From: Silene latifolia | Lineage: Eukaryota > Streptophyta > Magnoliopsida > Caryophyllales > Caryophyllaceae | DNA: 64,000 nucleotides | Reading direction: 5' to 3' | Assembly: GCF_048544455.1 (NCBI RefSeq) | Contig: NC_133532.1 | Coordinates: 90,403,156-90,467,155, forward strand | Shown: positions 11,807 to 21,420 of the stretch, in pieces | Position numbering within the stretch: position 1 is the stretch's first letter | Layout: the number at the start of each line of letters is the position of its first letter | Notes under the pieces: model-generated | Database searches by the model: none | What the model was told of the DNA's origin: nothing | What the model saw: the letters and a program-made list of their open reading frames with translations, nothing else | Made by a program: the position numbers and the translations under genes

Positions 11807-12465
11807 GGCTAAGTCGCGAGTTTGGGCCGTATCTATAAATTGTTTTGACGCTAGTTTGGTTTATTTAATATATAATTAAATTAATTTCCGTCTTATATTT
11901 TATATAACGATAATTCGTTAATATCGTCCTTTCACATAATTATTTTAGGTGACTCATATGTGGTTGAAGATGAAGAGTAATTTGGGGTTTTAGAAGCTTT
12001 CTCAAGTTTTTACTTGTCTCTTTGCTAGCGTAAGGTAACTATTCCGAGTTACTCGACGAATTAATGTCACATTAGTAGTTAATGTGTGCCTGTTGTTTGA
12101 TAAGTGTTTAGGTGAATGAATAATGTTAGTAGTAAAGATAATAAGGATGGTAAAATTGTGCTCATATTAATAGTTATCACATGTTAGGATAGTTTACAAA
12201 ATGAAATTGTAATTAATAGGCTCAAATGAATTTTATAGCGATAATTGTAATGTTTTGTTGATTGTGCCGAAAACTGAGCCTTAGTCCCTTTGACGATGCG
12301 ATGTCGATTAATTGAGTGATTGGTCACCGCAATTTGACCCGCACTGTCGCAGTGGTCAGTGCATGGTAAAAATTCGGTTGGATGAAATTTTATATGAATT
12401 AGATAATCGGCCTTTTTCTTGTTTTAGGCCATTTATTATATCTCTATCTCACGTGTGTAATTAGT

Positions 12466-12523
12466 TGAATTTAAATAGCTTCTTATTTAGTTAGTTGAAT
12501 TTAAATAGCTTCTTATTTTGTAG
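12466..12523. repeat. 29-bp tandem duplication
   Basis: Two copies of TAGTTGAATTTAAATAGCTT plus CTTATTTAG/TTTTG inside the solo LTR. Confidence 0.8.
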
Positions 12524-13917
12524 TAATGGCCCTAGATTCCCCTAAAGCCTTTAATATTGTTAAAATTGCTAGAATTGGAAGTTAGTATTGAATTCTTATT
12601 GAGGAACTGTTGGATTGTATCTTTGTAAATAGACATTTATATAGCCTTTCACATGATAGAATGTTAGCATTTAGGTTGGTAAGTAGGACTTTTTGCCCTC
12701 TTAAGGTTAAGTGGGTGTCTTACTTGACTTGTGTGGTGAGTCTTGTGTGGTGTGGGCTAAAGTATTCAAGGCTGGGACTAGGCGACTAGGTCCTAGGTGA
12801 GTATTTCGGCCTTCATCATAGATAGGTCTTTATAGTCTCTGACGAGTATATGTTCACCGCTTGATAGCCTTTGTGTTCCTGACTAGTGGATGTTTATCCA
12901 AGTTGGGGCATGACCTCGGTACTTATTTTGATAGTATGGGGTCGAAAATTACTAGCCAACCCTTCGGTGGTGTCCTTAGGGTACTCACTTCACTTTGTTT
13001 TAAAAAAAAGTTGTGGGTCTTGGGTGCGGTGGTGTGTATCCGCATGTCTAGGTCTGCGCAGATTTTAGGCTAGGGTTGTGTTGTCTCTTGGCCATGTTTT
13101 CTTAATAGTAACCGCTGAGCCAAGATACCAGTTCGATTACCTTCCCTACCTCGTGGTATAGACTCGAGTTACAAAGTGACTATTGACGGTGCTAAGAACT
13201 TATGCCTGTTTTTGATATATTGCCCTTTCTTGTATGGTGATTCTATGAATCATAGAAGGTGAGATGCAAGCCGGCTATGGTTGATAGAGTTTGGATTCCT
13301 GGATGTTATGTGATTCACATGATAGTGTAGTATGAGTCGGTCTAGTTTTCACATGCTAGGACTATGTGTTGTTATATTGTTGTTCACATGATAAGCACGA
13401 TTGTCTAGCATCTGTATGCTAAGGCATTGTGTGATTCGTATTCATATTCTTATGTTTACATGTTATATTAATTATGACATTTCGTGGCTGGGAGAACTCG
13501 GAGTTACTCCCCACTGACTGTGGCTTTCGTATTTGTATAAAATGCGAATGACAGGTAGGTGATGCATATATGGGATACATGGACGAGCTAGCGAGCAAAG
13601 TAACCTTGGGACCTAGACTGGTTTTATTTCATTGTGACCCTTAACCCCTTTTTGTGTCACATACATTTTAGGGACATATGTCTCCCTCTTTTTCTTTGGT
13701 TTGTATCACTTTATTCTCGCAGCTTTAGCATAGTTATGTAAATTAGTCTGTTAGCATTTGCAGGTGTTGGCATCCTCCTTCTGGAAATGTTTGTGAATGG
13801 TTTAGAAAAGTTTTAAAAATGACAGGTTTTAATTAGTTGAACCAATTACAAACATATCCTGTCAGTTTTTCTGTAGAATTACGTGTTTACTTTTCCGCAA
13901 TAAATGAGGGTGTCACA

Positions 13918-15049
13918 AAGGCCTTGGATTCACGCTTTCAAAGCGGTAACATCCACCCTTCACCAAAAGATCAAGATCCCACTAAATGGCAAAGTTGTGA
14001 CGATCACCTCGTCACCCATCAAGGCAATAATTGAGAAGCAATCAAACAATCAAGTCCTTGCGGATCCCATATACGAACTTGGGGGCTTCCAAAGTGTGAA
14101 CGTCATAGAAAGTGAGTTGGCACCCTTATACTATAATCCCTACTCCAACTTGGTGGTCAACCACATGCTCAAGTCTCAGGGATACTTCCCTGGAATGCCT
14201 TTGAACCCAATTCGGAAGAACACCTTCGCACCATACAAGAAAGGCAACTCGACAAGGATACCACTTGGACTAGGATACAAACCCACAACTGAAGAAGTTC
14301 TCGAAATGCTCGCTCAAGTCCAAAATCGCAAGTACGTGGGAGTCCAAATGAGGCCATATCTCCCAACTTCAAATGGATACTTCGTTCAAGAAGGAAGTTC
14401 AGAACTCTTCCATGGATTTCCCGAGCCTTGGCATTATCTTGAGAGGAAGTTAGCCGGAATCGAGATCTTTCACGATTGCTACTTCATTCCTCCAGAAACG
14501 GTTCCTACCGTCAAAACTCGTCAAGCACCTTGCTTCGACGAACAAGCTGTTAGCCTATTATTTGGAGAAGACCGATTCATTAGGGCCGCGCAGGATGAGA
14601 TCATTACTATGATACTTCAGGACGATCGCTTCAACCCCACCGCGTTGATCACAGAAATCGACACAAAGCAGCAGAAAGGATGGAGAAAATCTATCAAATG
14701 GACCAACAACCAAGGAAGACTCTTCAAGCTCACTACTGGAGAAGGAGAGATGTTCAAAGGAGAACCAGAAGACGACGAGTTCGAGTCGGAGTCGGAGTCG
14801 GAGTCAGAGTCGGAGTCTAGAGAAGTCATTAGAGAGTCTACTCCTGTCGTCATCCCCACTCCCTTCGTTTCTCCTAGCCTAGCATCGAGTAGTCACGGTA
14901 GTTCGGGGAATGCCCCAATTACTGTTCCTTTGCCGCCACTGACCATGGATCGGTTGGCTTCTTTGTTTCAACTTTACTCAAATCTTAATATGAATAAATC
15001 AGGGTTACGCTTACTCTCTGTGTTCTTTCGAGTGCAATTCTGTTTATGA
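13918..15049 (+). CDS. Protease C-terminus and PR-RT linker of the Tat element
   Basis: The frame resumes with RPWIHAFKAVTSTLHQKIKI, the C-terminal part of the protease fold after the flap, then a long linker of about 330 residues typical of Tat elements (YFPGMPLNPIRKN, IPLGLGYKPT). Near 14781-14817 the DNA is a GAGTCG hexamer run encoding Glu-Ser repeats, followed by a Pro/Ser-rich stretch; this is probably a disordered spacer. The ORF ends at 15049, but text in another frame downstream of about 15005 (NSVYDDTEDDQDPDLTEIPP) is the evident continuation, so a single-base break lies there. The reported ATG at 13904 is inside the insertion and is not a real start. The linker has no known activity. 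Confidence 0.75.
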
Positions 15050-16262
15050 TGATACTGAGGATGACCAAGACCCAGACTTGACCGAAATACCTCCCTACGT
15101 AGCCAAAGAAATATTACAGAAAGGGGAAGGAGGACCAGTAATAGAGGATACCGAACCCATCAACGTAGGAACCGAATTAGAACCCAAAGAACTTAGTATA
15201 GGGACTACCTTGAGCTCTACCGAAAGGGCCGATTTCATAGACCTCCTAAATGAATTCAAAGACGTTTTCGCTTGGTCCTACAAAGACATGCCAGGGATCG
15301 ACAGGGATATCGCCGAACATAGGATTCCGATTAAGCCGGGTTTCAAACCTATGAAACAGAAACTTCGACGAATGAGAACAGAATGGGCTCTAAAGATTAA
15401 GGAAGAAGTTGATAAGCAATTCAAAGCCGGGTTCATCAAAGTTTCCGAGTACTCTGACTGGGTAGCCAACATAGTACCCGTACCCAAAAAGGATGGGAGA
15501 ATCCGTGTTTGTGTTGACTTCAGGGACTTGAACAAAGCAAGTCCGAAAGATGATTTCCCTCTACCTCACATTGACATATTGGTGGACAATACTGCAGACC
15601 ACGCATTACTATCCTTCATGGATGGGTATGCGGGTTATAACCAAATCAAGATGGCCATGGAAGATATGCACAAGACCGCTTTCGTCACCCAATGGGGAAC
15701 ATATTGCTATACAGTAATGCCATTCGGATTGATCAACGCCGGAGCTACATACCAACGCACCGCAACTACACTCCTACATGACATGATGCACAAAGAAGTT
15801 GAGGTATATGTAGATGACATGATCGTCAAATCCAAGAAAAGAGAGGGACATATTGCAAATCTTCGCAAGTTCTTCGCAAGGCTACGAAAGTACAACATGA
15901 GACTTAATCCTCAGAAATGCACATTCGGGGTAACATCCGGAAAACTCCTAGGATATGTCGTTAGCCAACGCGGTATAGAAATAGATCCCTCAAAAATCAA
16001 AGCTCTGATCGAAATGCCACAACCTCAAACAGAAAAAGAAGTCAGGGGATTCCTGGGAAAGGTACAATACATAAGTCGATTCATATCAAAGCTTACCATG
16101 ATTTGCGAGCCTATCTTCAAGAAACTCAAGAAAACAGACCACACCACGTGGGATGATGATTGTCAAAAGGCGTTTGACCGAATCAAGGAGATATTGGCTA
16201 AACCACCAGTGCTCATGCCACCACAACGAGATCAACCTCTTGGTTTATATCTCACGAATCGA
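15018..16262 (+). CDS. pol (RT): Reverse transcriptase domain
   Basis: RNA-directed DNA polymerase of the element; copies genomic RNA to DNA in the particle. An open frame runs from 15078 to 16304 (408 residues). Landmarks in order: VPKKDGRIRVCVDFRDLNKA, FPLPHIDILVD, SFMDGYAGYNQIKM (palm aspartate), MPFGLINAGATYQR, EVYVDDMIVKS (catalytic YVDD) and KCTFGVTSGKLLGYVVS, then VQYISRFI into the connection region. All three catalytic aspartates are present. The upstream frame begins before the ATG, since conserved linker residues lie at 15018-15077. A one-base break near 16255 puts the RNase H that follows into another frame. Family assignment to Ty3/gypsy is firm. Confidence 0.93.
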
Positions 16263-16620
16263 AACCGCCATGGGTGCTATCTTTGGCTCAAATCAGGGAA
16301 GTGAAGAAAGAGCTATTTACTATCTAAGTAAGAAGTTCTTGGAATATGAGTGCAAATACTCGCAACTCGAAAAGACATGCCTCGCTCTTGTGTGGGCAAC
16401 GAAGAAGCTACATGCTTAGCTACTCCGTCAAGATATATTCCAAAATGGATCCAGTCAAATACCTCTTCGAGAAACCCGTCCTCAACGGACGTCTTGCAAG
16501 GTGGACTCTGATGCTCTCAGAATTTGACCTCAAATATGTGCCACTAAAAGTCATAAAAGGTCGCGCCGTCGCCGAATTCTTCGCAGAAAATCCTATCAAC
16601 GACGCGCAAACCATAGACAC
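16256..16620 (+). pseudogene. Ty3/gypsy RNase H domain, frameshifted
   Basis: The ancestral RNase H, which removes RNA from the RNA-DNA hybrid. It reads AMGAIFGSNQ, then RAIYYLSKKFLEYECKYSQL and EKTCLALVWATKKL, the usual core up to the catalytic Glu-Lys-Thr segment, then in a second frame from about 16415 MLSYSVKIYSKMDPVKYLF and GRLARWTLMLSEFDLKYV. The break near 16405-16412 looks like a short deletion between two CTAC words, losing a few residues. GSNQ replaces the first Asp region of better-conserved relatives, consistent with the known degeneration of this domain in lineages that gained a second RNase H. Confidence 0.85.
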
Positions 16621-16654
16621 TTGGTCATTTCCCGACGAGGATATACTTCAAACA

Positions 16655-17103
16655 GACGTAGACTCGTGGGACCTATACTTTGATGGAGCATCAAACTTAA
16701 GAGGATTCGGAATAGGAGTGTTGCTCATTTCTCCTGAAGGTGAGCATACACCAATCGCTGTCAAACTCGACTTCGAGGTGACAAACAACGCTGCAGAGTA
16801 TGAAGCTTGTCTCATTGGACTTCAAGCGCGATAAGCTTAGGCATCAAAAACCTCCGAGTACATGGGGATTCATCACTGATCATCAATCAAGTTACAGGAT
16901 CCTGGAAAATCCGAAGCGAAAGCCTCGCACCCTATCAGGCCAGGATAGACCAAGTGGCTCAATTCTTTGATCACGTAACCTACTTACACCTACCTCGAGA
17001 GGAAAATCAATTTGCAGACGCTCTTGCGAAACTCGCATCTTTGATAAGTATACCAGATCACATGGTGGAAATGCCTTTGTGTATCGAACGACGGTCGAGA
17101 GCG
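16655..17103 (+). pseudogene. Second (archaeal-type) RNase H domain, frameshifted
   Basis: An additional RNase H is diagnostic of Tat-lineage elements. The acidic residues are all readable: DLYFDGAS (first Asp), NNAAEYEACLIGL (Glu), LRVHGDSSLIINQVTGSW (Asp) and ENQFADALAKLASL (last Asp). The domain is split by a small indel near 16830: the first half is in the frame ending at 16834 and the second in the frame running to 17169. Integrase starts in a third frame from about 17100 (VESAYVHQITDEEE). Confidence 0.88.
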
Positions 17104-18398
17104 CTTATGTCCATCAAATCACCGATGAAGAAGAAATCGCACAGGAACCCTGGTTCCAAGCGATCCTGAATTTCAAGCTTAATGGTACCTATCCACCGGA
17201 TATGGACAAAAGGGGACAACGTGCTATACGCCTACTAGCTTCCCAATACGTCCTGATGCAAGGAGAATTGTACAAAAGAACACCTCTTGGTGTAGTCCTA
17301 CGTTGCCTTGATCATTCACAGGCACGAAAGGTGATGGAAGAAGTCCACGACGGAGAATGCGGTCCTCACATAAGTGGGCCCATGATGGCAAAGAAAATCA
17401 CACGTTTAGGATATTATTGGACCACAATGGAATCCGATTGCATCAAATACGTGAGACATTGCCACAACTGCCAAATCTTTGGGAATGTACAACACGTACC
17501 TCCTTCGTTGCTATACACGATGACATCTCCTTGGCCATTCTCTGCATGGGGAATTGACATAATCGGGAAGGTAACCCCAGCCGGAACAGAAGGTCACTGT
17601 TTCATTCTAGTAGCAATTGACTATTTCACCAAGTGGGTAGAAGCGGCTTCTTACACCGCTCTTACGGCTAAAAATGTGGCAAAATTCATACAGAACAACA
17701 TCATCTGTCGATATGGTTGCCCACATGAGATCATCAGCGATAATGGGTCACACTTCCAAGCTGAAACCGAGCAATTGCTAGCCAAATACAAGATTAAGCA
17801 TCACCACTCTTCGCCCTATAGACCACAGACTAACGGCGCGGTAGAGGCGGCAAACAAGAACGTTGTCACAATTCTCAAGAAAATGACTGACAACTATAGA
17901 GATTGGCCAAGCAAGATACCCTTTGCTTTATGGGGATATCGTACATCAGTTAGGACGCCCACTGGGGCTACTCCTTTCTATTTGACCTACGGCATGGAGG
18001 CCGTACAACCAGTCGAGCTAGAAATACCATCCTTGCGTATTCTACTCGAAAGTCAAATCCCTGAAGCCGATTGGAAGAGGGATAGATATGAAGAACTCAT
18101 CCTCCTGGATGAACGTAGGCTACGCGCCTTACATAATGTCCAAACATATCAAACACGTATCAAACGAGCTTTCAACAAAAGGGTTAGGCCAAGAAACATC
18201 AAAGAAGGAGACTTAGTACTCAAATCGGTTAGAGCTCTTTTACCCGTCGACCCAAGGGGAAAATTCAAACCTAATTGGGCCGGACCATACCTAGTCAAAT
18301 CCATACTTCCAGGCGGTGCGGTTAGGATCACAGACCTAGATGGGAATGAGTTTTCGAACCCCACAAACCTCGACCAACTGAAACGATACTATGCCTAG
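17079..18398 (+). CDS. pol (INT): Integrase
   Basis: A 439-residue frame encoding the enzyme that inserts element DNA into the host genome. The N-terminal HHCC zinc-binding module (about residues 85-135) reads EVHDGECGPHISG ... RHCHNCQIFG. The catalytic core carries the DDE triad: Asp in WGIDIIGKV, Asp in ISDNGSHF, and Glu in NGAVEAANK. Then follow RTPTGATPFYLTYGMEAV and the C-terminal SH3-like part ending PNWAGPYLVKSILPGGAV and LKRYYA. No chromodomain follows, as expected for non-chromovirus Tat elements. It is the best-preserved part of the polyprotein. The first ATG is arbitrary because the coding sequence continues from the second RNase H across a frame break near 17100. Confidence 0.93.
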   Translation: MYRTTVESAYVHQITDEEEIAQEPWFQAILNFKLNGTYPPDMDKRGQRAIRLLASQYVLMQGELYKRTPLGVVLRCLDHSQARKVMEEVHDGECGPHISGPMMAKKITRLGYYWTTMESDCIKYVRHCHNCQIFGNVQHVPPSLLYTMTSPWPFSAWGIDIIGKVTPAGTEGHCFILVAIDYFTKWVEAASYTALTAKNVAKFIQNNIICRYGCPHEIISDNGSHFQAETEQLLAKYKIKHHHSSPYRPQTNGAVEAANKNVVTILKKMTDNYRDWPSKIPFALWGYRTSVRTPTGATPFYLTYGMEAVQPVELEIPSLRILLESQIPEADWKRDRYEELILLDERRLRALHNVQTYQTRIKRAFNKRVRPRNIKEGDLVLKSVRALLPVDPRGKFKPNWAGPYLVKSILPGGAVRITDLDGNEFSNPTNLDQLKRYYA

Positions 18399-18934
18399 AA
18401 TAGGACAAAAACGCGCCTCGCGTAAACCCATGTGTCGCCTTGTGGCACTAAATAAACGGCCCCTCGCCAAGCTGAAATAAGCTAAGTGTCACTATGCTCT
18501 TGCATCTTGACAAGACTATCATCCTCATATCATCGAATAAACTAAATTCGCACCTTGAGAACAAAAGCTCATGCTTATTTTCTATGTTCATTACAAGCTC
18601 TTGCTTCGAACAATTATTCTTTTACATTTACTCGAACTACGCGCAAGGATTTGATTTCGCTTTTTTAAGTGAATACGTAGGCAATCCTTCACCGGATTCA
18701 ACCCAATATACCTAAAATGTAAATAGAAGGACATTTGCATTGCATTTGAAATTCGACAAGAATAATAAAAGAAAATCACAGCGGTTTCTTAACCATTCAA
18801 CCTTTTTTATTCCTTTCATTTTCTAATAATAATAGTACGTTACATAATAAAATAGAATAGGTTAGGATTCTAAAAATCCCTCCCTTTTATTACAACAATA
18901 ATAATAATACTCAAATAATAAATAAGGACTCGGG
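18399..18934 (+). other. Spacer between integrase and antisense gene A
   Basis: No gene seen. The sense polyprotein and antisense gene A converge on this 536-bp stretch, so it should hold both 3' untranslated regions. Several AATAAA-like words occur (for example around 18449 on plus), but none is decisive. Confidence 0.5.
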
Positions 18935-19771
18935 CTATTCCTCCATCTTTCCCTTGCCCTTGTCATTCTTGTCATACTTCTTGTCACGACCTCGAGCCGG
19001 GCGCTCTTGCACCACTTCAGACCTAATCACCAACGGTCTTTCTCGAGGCCTGACTCTTCCATTCTTGCCAACCACCATTTCCGCAACAGGAGTAGTCTTT
19101 GATTTCTTCGAAGGATGAATGACCTGAAATCCAGCTTCTTCTTCTCCTTCCTGTCGAGATGCTTCTCCTTCTCTTTCTCTCCCTCGCGCACCTTGTAGTC
19201 GATGTGCTCGCGTTTCCTCGCTCTCGCGTTCTTCCGAAGTTGCAGCCTTTCTCCACCTCAGGTAAGAATCCGACACCCACAAAGCATTGGCGGAGAAGCT
19301 CAAGAACCACATGTTCCTTTGGGCCCATTTGATAGCCCACTCTCTTCGGCTCTCGGTGGTAAGCGCTACAGCAGTCTGCGGAACGGTATCAAGCCTCGGG
19401 ATAGTCTGCTTCAGCCCAACCTGCCTCATCAATCTTTCCGGAAAGATGCATACCATGAACTCCAATCCCGGAATGCGCACGGACCTAGTGGGATCCAAAG
19501 AAGACACTCCAGTGACAGACTTGAGATGCCACCACGGTACAACCCACCTAATCAACGGGCCATCATCATTCTTCAGCTTGTTCCTCCAATAGTCGCAGAC
19601 CCGGGTGAAGTCCACTATGTACAACCGCGTCCTCATCGCAATCATACGGGAATTATAGGAAAGTGCATGAACTGGGGGCTCGAGCAGTCGGAGCCGTTCC
19701 ATAAGCCAAACCTACCAAAAGCAGGTATTAGACACCCAAAAAAAAAAAAAAAAAAAAACGAAAAAAAAACG

Positions 19772-19836
<65 letters not shown>

Positions 19837-20481
19837 AAAGGGTGTCTTTTACCTGTAAGATGACGGGACTCCCCAAAAGCGGCAGATCGCGGTTGGATTT
19901 CCTATTATCCAAACCCAAAATAATCTCCCCTAAACACAAGCAAGCTGGGCTCCTGCGCAGCTCCATTTGCTCGATAAGACCCAAAAGACGGGGATCACCT
20001 CGCAAATCTTCATCAACGTGTCCATGAAAGACATACACATGCAGCAAACAGAAGCCAAATGCTCTCCTCTTAGCAACATAAGAGACTGTGGGGTCGGCTC
20101 TGTTGATGAATCGGTCTACAAAGTCCAGCATTCTCACGCCTTTCGGGGTAACCAAGCGATCCACCTCGAGTCTAGTCAATCCAAGCAAGTCTCTGAATTT
20201 GGTCTTATACCCTTGTGAAGTGGAAGGAATAGCGGGTAAGTGCTCGGGATCCCACCCACCAATAGCAAATTTCCTCCTAAAAGGACAAATATCACCACAC
20301 GGGAACGCGAAACATGACAATTTGGGTCCCAGTAGTCAAGACAAGCATCCAAGAACGGTTTTACAACCTTAATGAGTTTCAAACTCAATAGAGACCCAAG
20401 GTTATGAGCACCCAAATCGTGCTTCTCGACATTCGAAAATTCATTGGTCCATTCCTTCAAGCGGACCTCCAAAGTGTTCAT
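18935..20481 (-). pseudogene. Antisense gene A: two-exon PMD-like protein in the Tat element
   Basis: Runs opposite to gag-pol. Exon 1 (20481-19853) starts MNTLEVRLKEWTNEFSNVEK; a one-base loss near 20307 shifts the frame within YWDP...FAFPCGDICPF, and the exon ends LLGSPVILQ followed by donor GTAAAAG. The intron (19852-19712, 141 nt) holds a long T run and ends GGTAG. Exon 2 (19711-18935) is in phase and continues VWLMERLRLLEPPVHALSYN, later FPERLMRQVGLKQTIP, then a charged Lys/Arg/Glu-rich tail. Total about 468 residues. The WDP...F...CP pattern and the RLMRQVG block resemble the plant mobile domain/DUF7745-type proteins known from plant transposons; function unknown. Additional antisense ORFs at this position are known in Tat elements. 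A TATA box lies about 100 bp upstream of the start. Confidence 0.75.
19738..19834. repeat. Poly-A/T run inside the intron of antisense gene A
   Basis: About 97 bp of A on plus (with three short interruptions), that is a T run on the sense strand of gene A, upstream of its splice acceptor. It is flanked by inverted words AGACACCC (19729-19736) and GGGTGTCT (19841-19848). Confidence 0.85.
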
Positions 20482-20581
20482 GATGACAAATTTTCTCTTG
20501 AAAATTTATTTTGGGAGTTTTTATGAGATTAACGGAGAAAAGACGGAAGAATTATATGATTTAAAGCTTCGTCGACACTTC

Positions 20582-20589
20582 TATTTATA
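20582..20589 (-). promoter_or_regulatory. TATA box of antisense gene A
   Basis: On the minus strand AATTAGTATAAATAGAAG contains TATAAATA about 95 bp before the ATG at 20481. This context is nearly the same as the LTR core promoter (GATTAGTATAAATAGGAG at 5450), suggesting that gene A uses a copy of, or the same type of, core promoter as the LTR. Confidence 0.65.
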
Positions 20590-21420
20590 CTAATTGCTGT
20601 TTCCAAAATCCGCCGGAGAGACAAACGTGGGAACAAAGCGCACTCTGCTGCGCCTATTCAAAGCGACGCGACTCATGTCTGCGCCTCTTCCCCAGCTCAC
20701 CTTCTGTGATTTCCGCGTTTGGATCTTTCCTAATTCTATAACGAATAATTTCCCGTTCCTACGGGATTTTATTTTGCAAATACGAGCGATTTTACCATGT
20801 TTCAAGCTTCCTAAATTCGCGGGCACGCATTTCGAGGCGACGTCGACACCTTCGCCATTTTCATCGCACTTAGTTCTTCTTTTTTATTTTAATTCATTTA
20901 TTTATTCTTAGGAAATAAAATTTCATTTTAATTAAATTTCATAAATTTCATTTTAATTTCATTTTTTTTAGGAAATAATTCTCTTTTGTTTTCATTTCAA
21001 CATTTTCATTTCTACACTTACAGATTTCTATTTTTCTTTTTTTTAGGGGGTAACCCTCCCTACCGTCCGGTCATTTCCGACAAAATTTTTGCATTTTTTG
21101 CACTTTTATATCCTTTTGAGTCTTTTTTTTTGCGCTAATTAAGGCCATGTGTATAAAATGTATGCTCTTTGCGTGATTTCCATGTAAATTTCGGCAAGAT
21201 GACGGCGTAAACCGTTGTCTACCAAACCATTCAAGAACTAACTGCAGATACAAGCAACACAACCCGGCAACAAAGGCACTCGAGCCATCATATATACAAA
21301 TGTACAAGCAAACTGGGGCTTGCGCCTTAACAAGGTCCAAAGTCCAAAATCGGGGCTTGCGCCCAAACAAGTCCAAAAATGTTCAAAATCAGATGTACAA
21401 GTCTACAAAACTACGCCAAA
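20590..21420. other. Region between the two antisense genes
   Basis: No gene seen. It should hold the upstream promoter of gene A and the 3' end of the PMD gene. A GACGCG/CTGCGCC module lies at 20638-20692 (CTGCTGCGCCTATTC ... TCTGCGCCTCTTCC). The rest, 20870-21100, is T-rich. Confidence 0.55.

Larger units (their letters stand above)
10354..13917. mobile_element. Insertion in protease: probable solo LTR (3,564 bp)
   Basis: Starts TGTAACACCC and ends GGGTGTCACA (TG...CA with inverted-repeat ends), flanked by AAGG on both sides (10350-10353 and 13918-13921). Such ends are usual for LTRs of plant chromoviruses (Tekay/Del type). No internal primer site, polypurine tract or gag-pol is seen, so a solo LTR is the best reading. 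No supported gene lies inside; the small ORFs at 11310 and 12861 look random. It contains a (TTA)n run, a 24-bp tandem duplication at 11759 and a 29-bp one at 12466. Removal of the insert with one AAGG copy restores the protease codons exactly. Orientation is not certain; the first-end TGTAACACCC fits plus. Confidence 0.7.

Noticed and set aside
10354-13917. Regular Ogre-type intron
   Set aside because: TG...CA inverted ends and AAGG duplication fit a transposon insertion better; intron-like behaviour kept only as a finding.
19202-19858. Plus-strand Lys-rich ORF
   Set aside because: Shadow of antisense gene A ending in the poly-A run.
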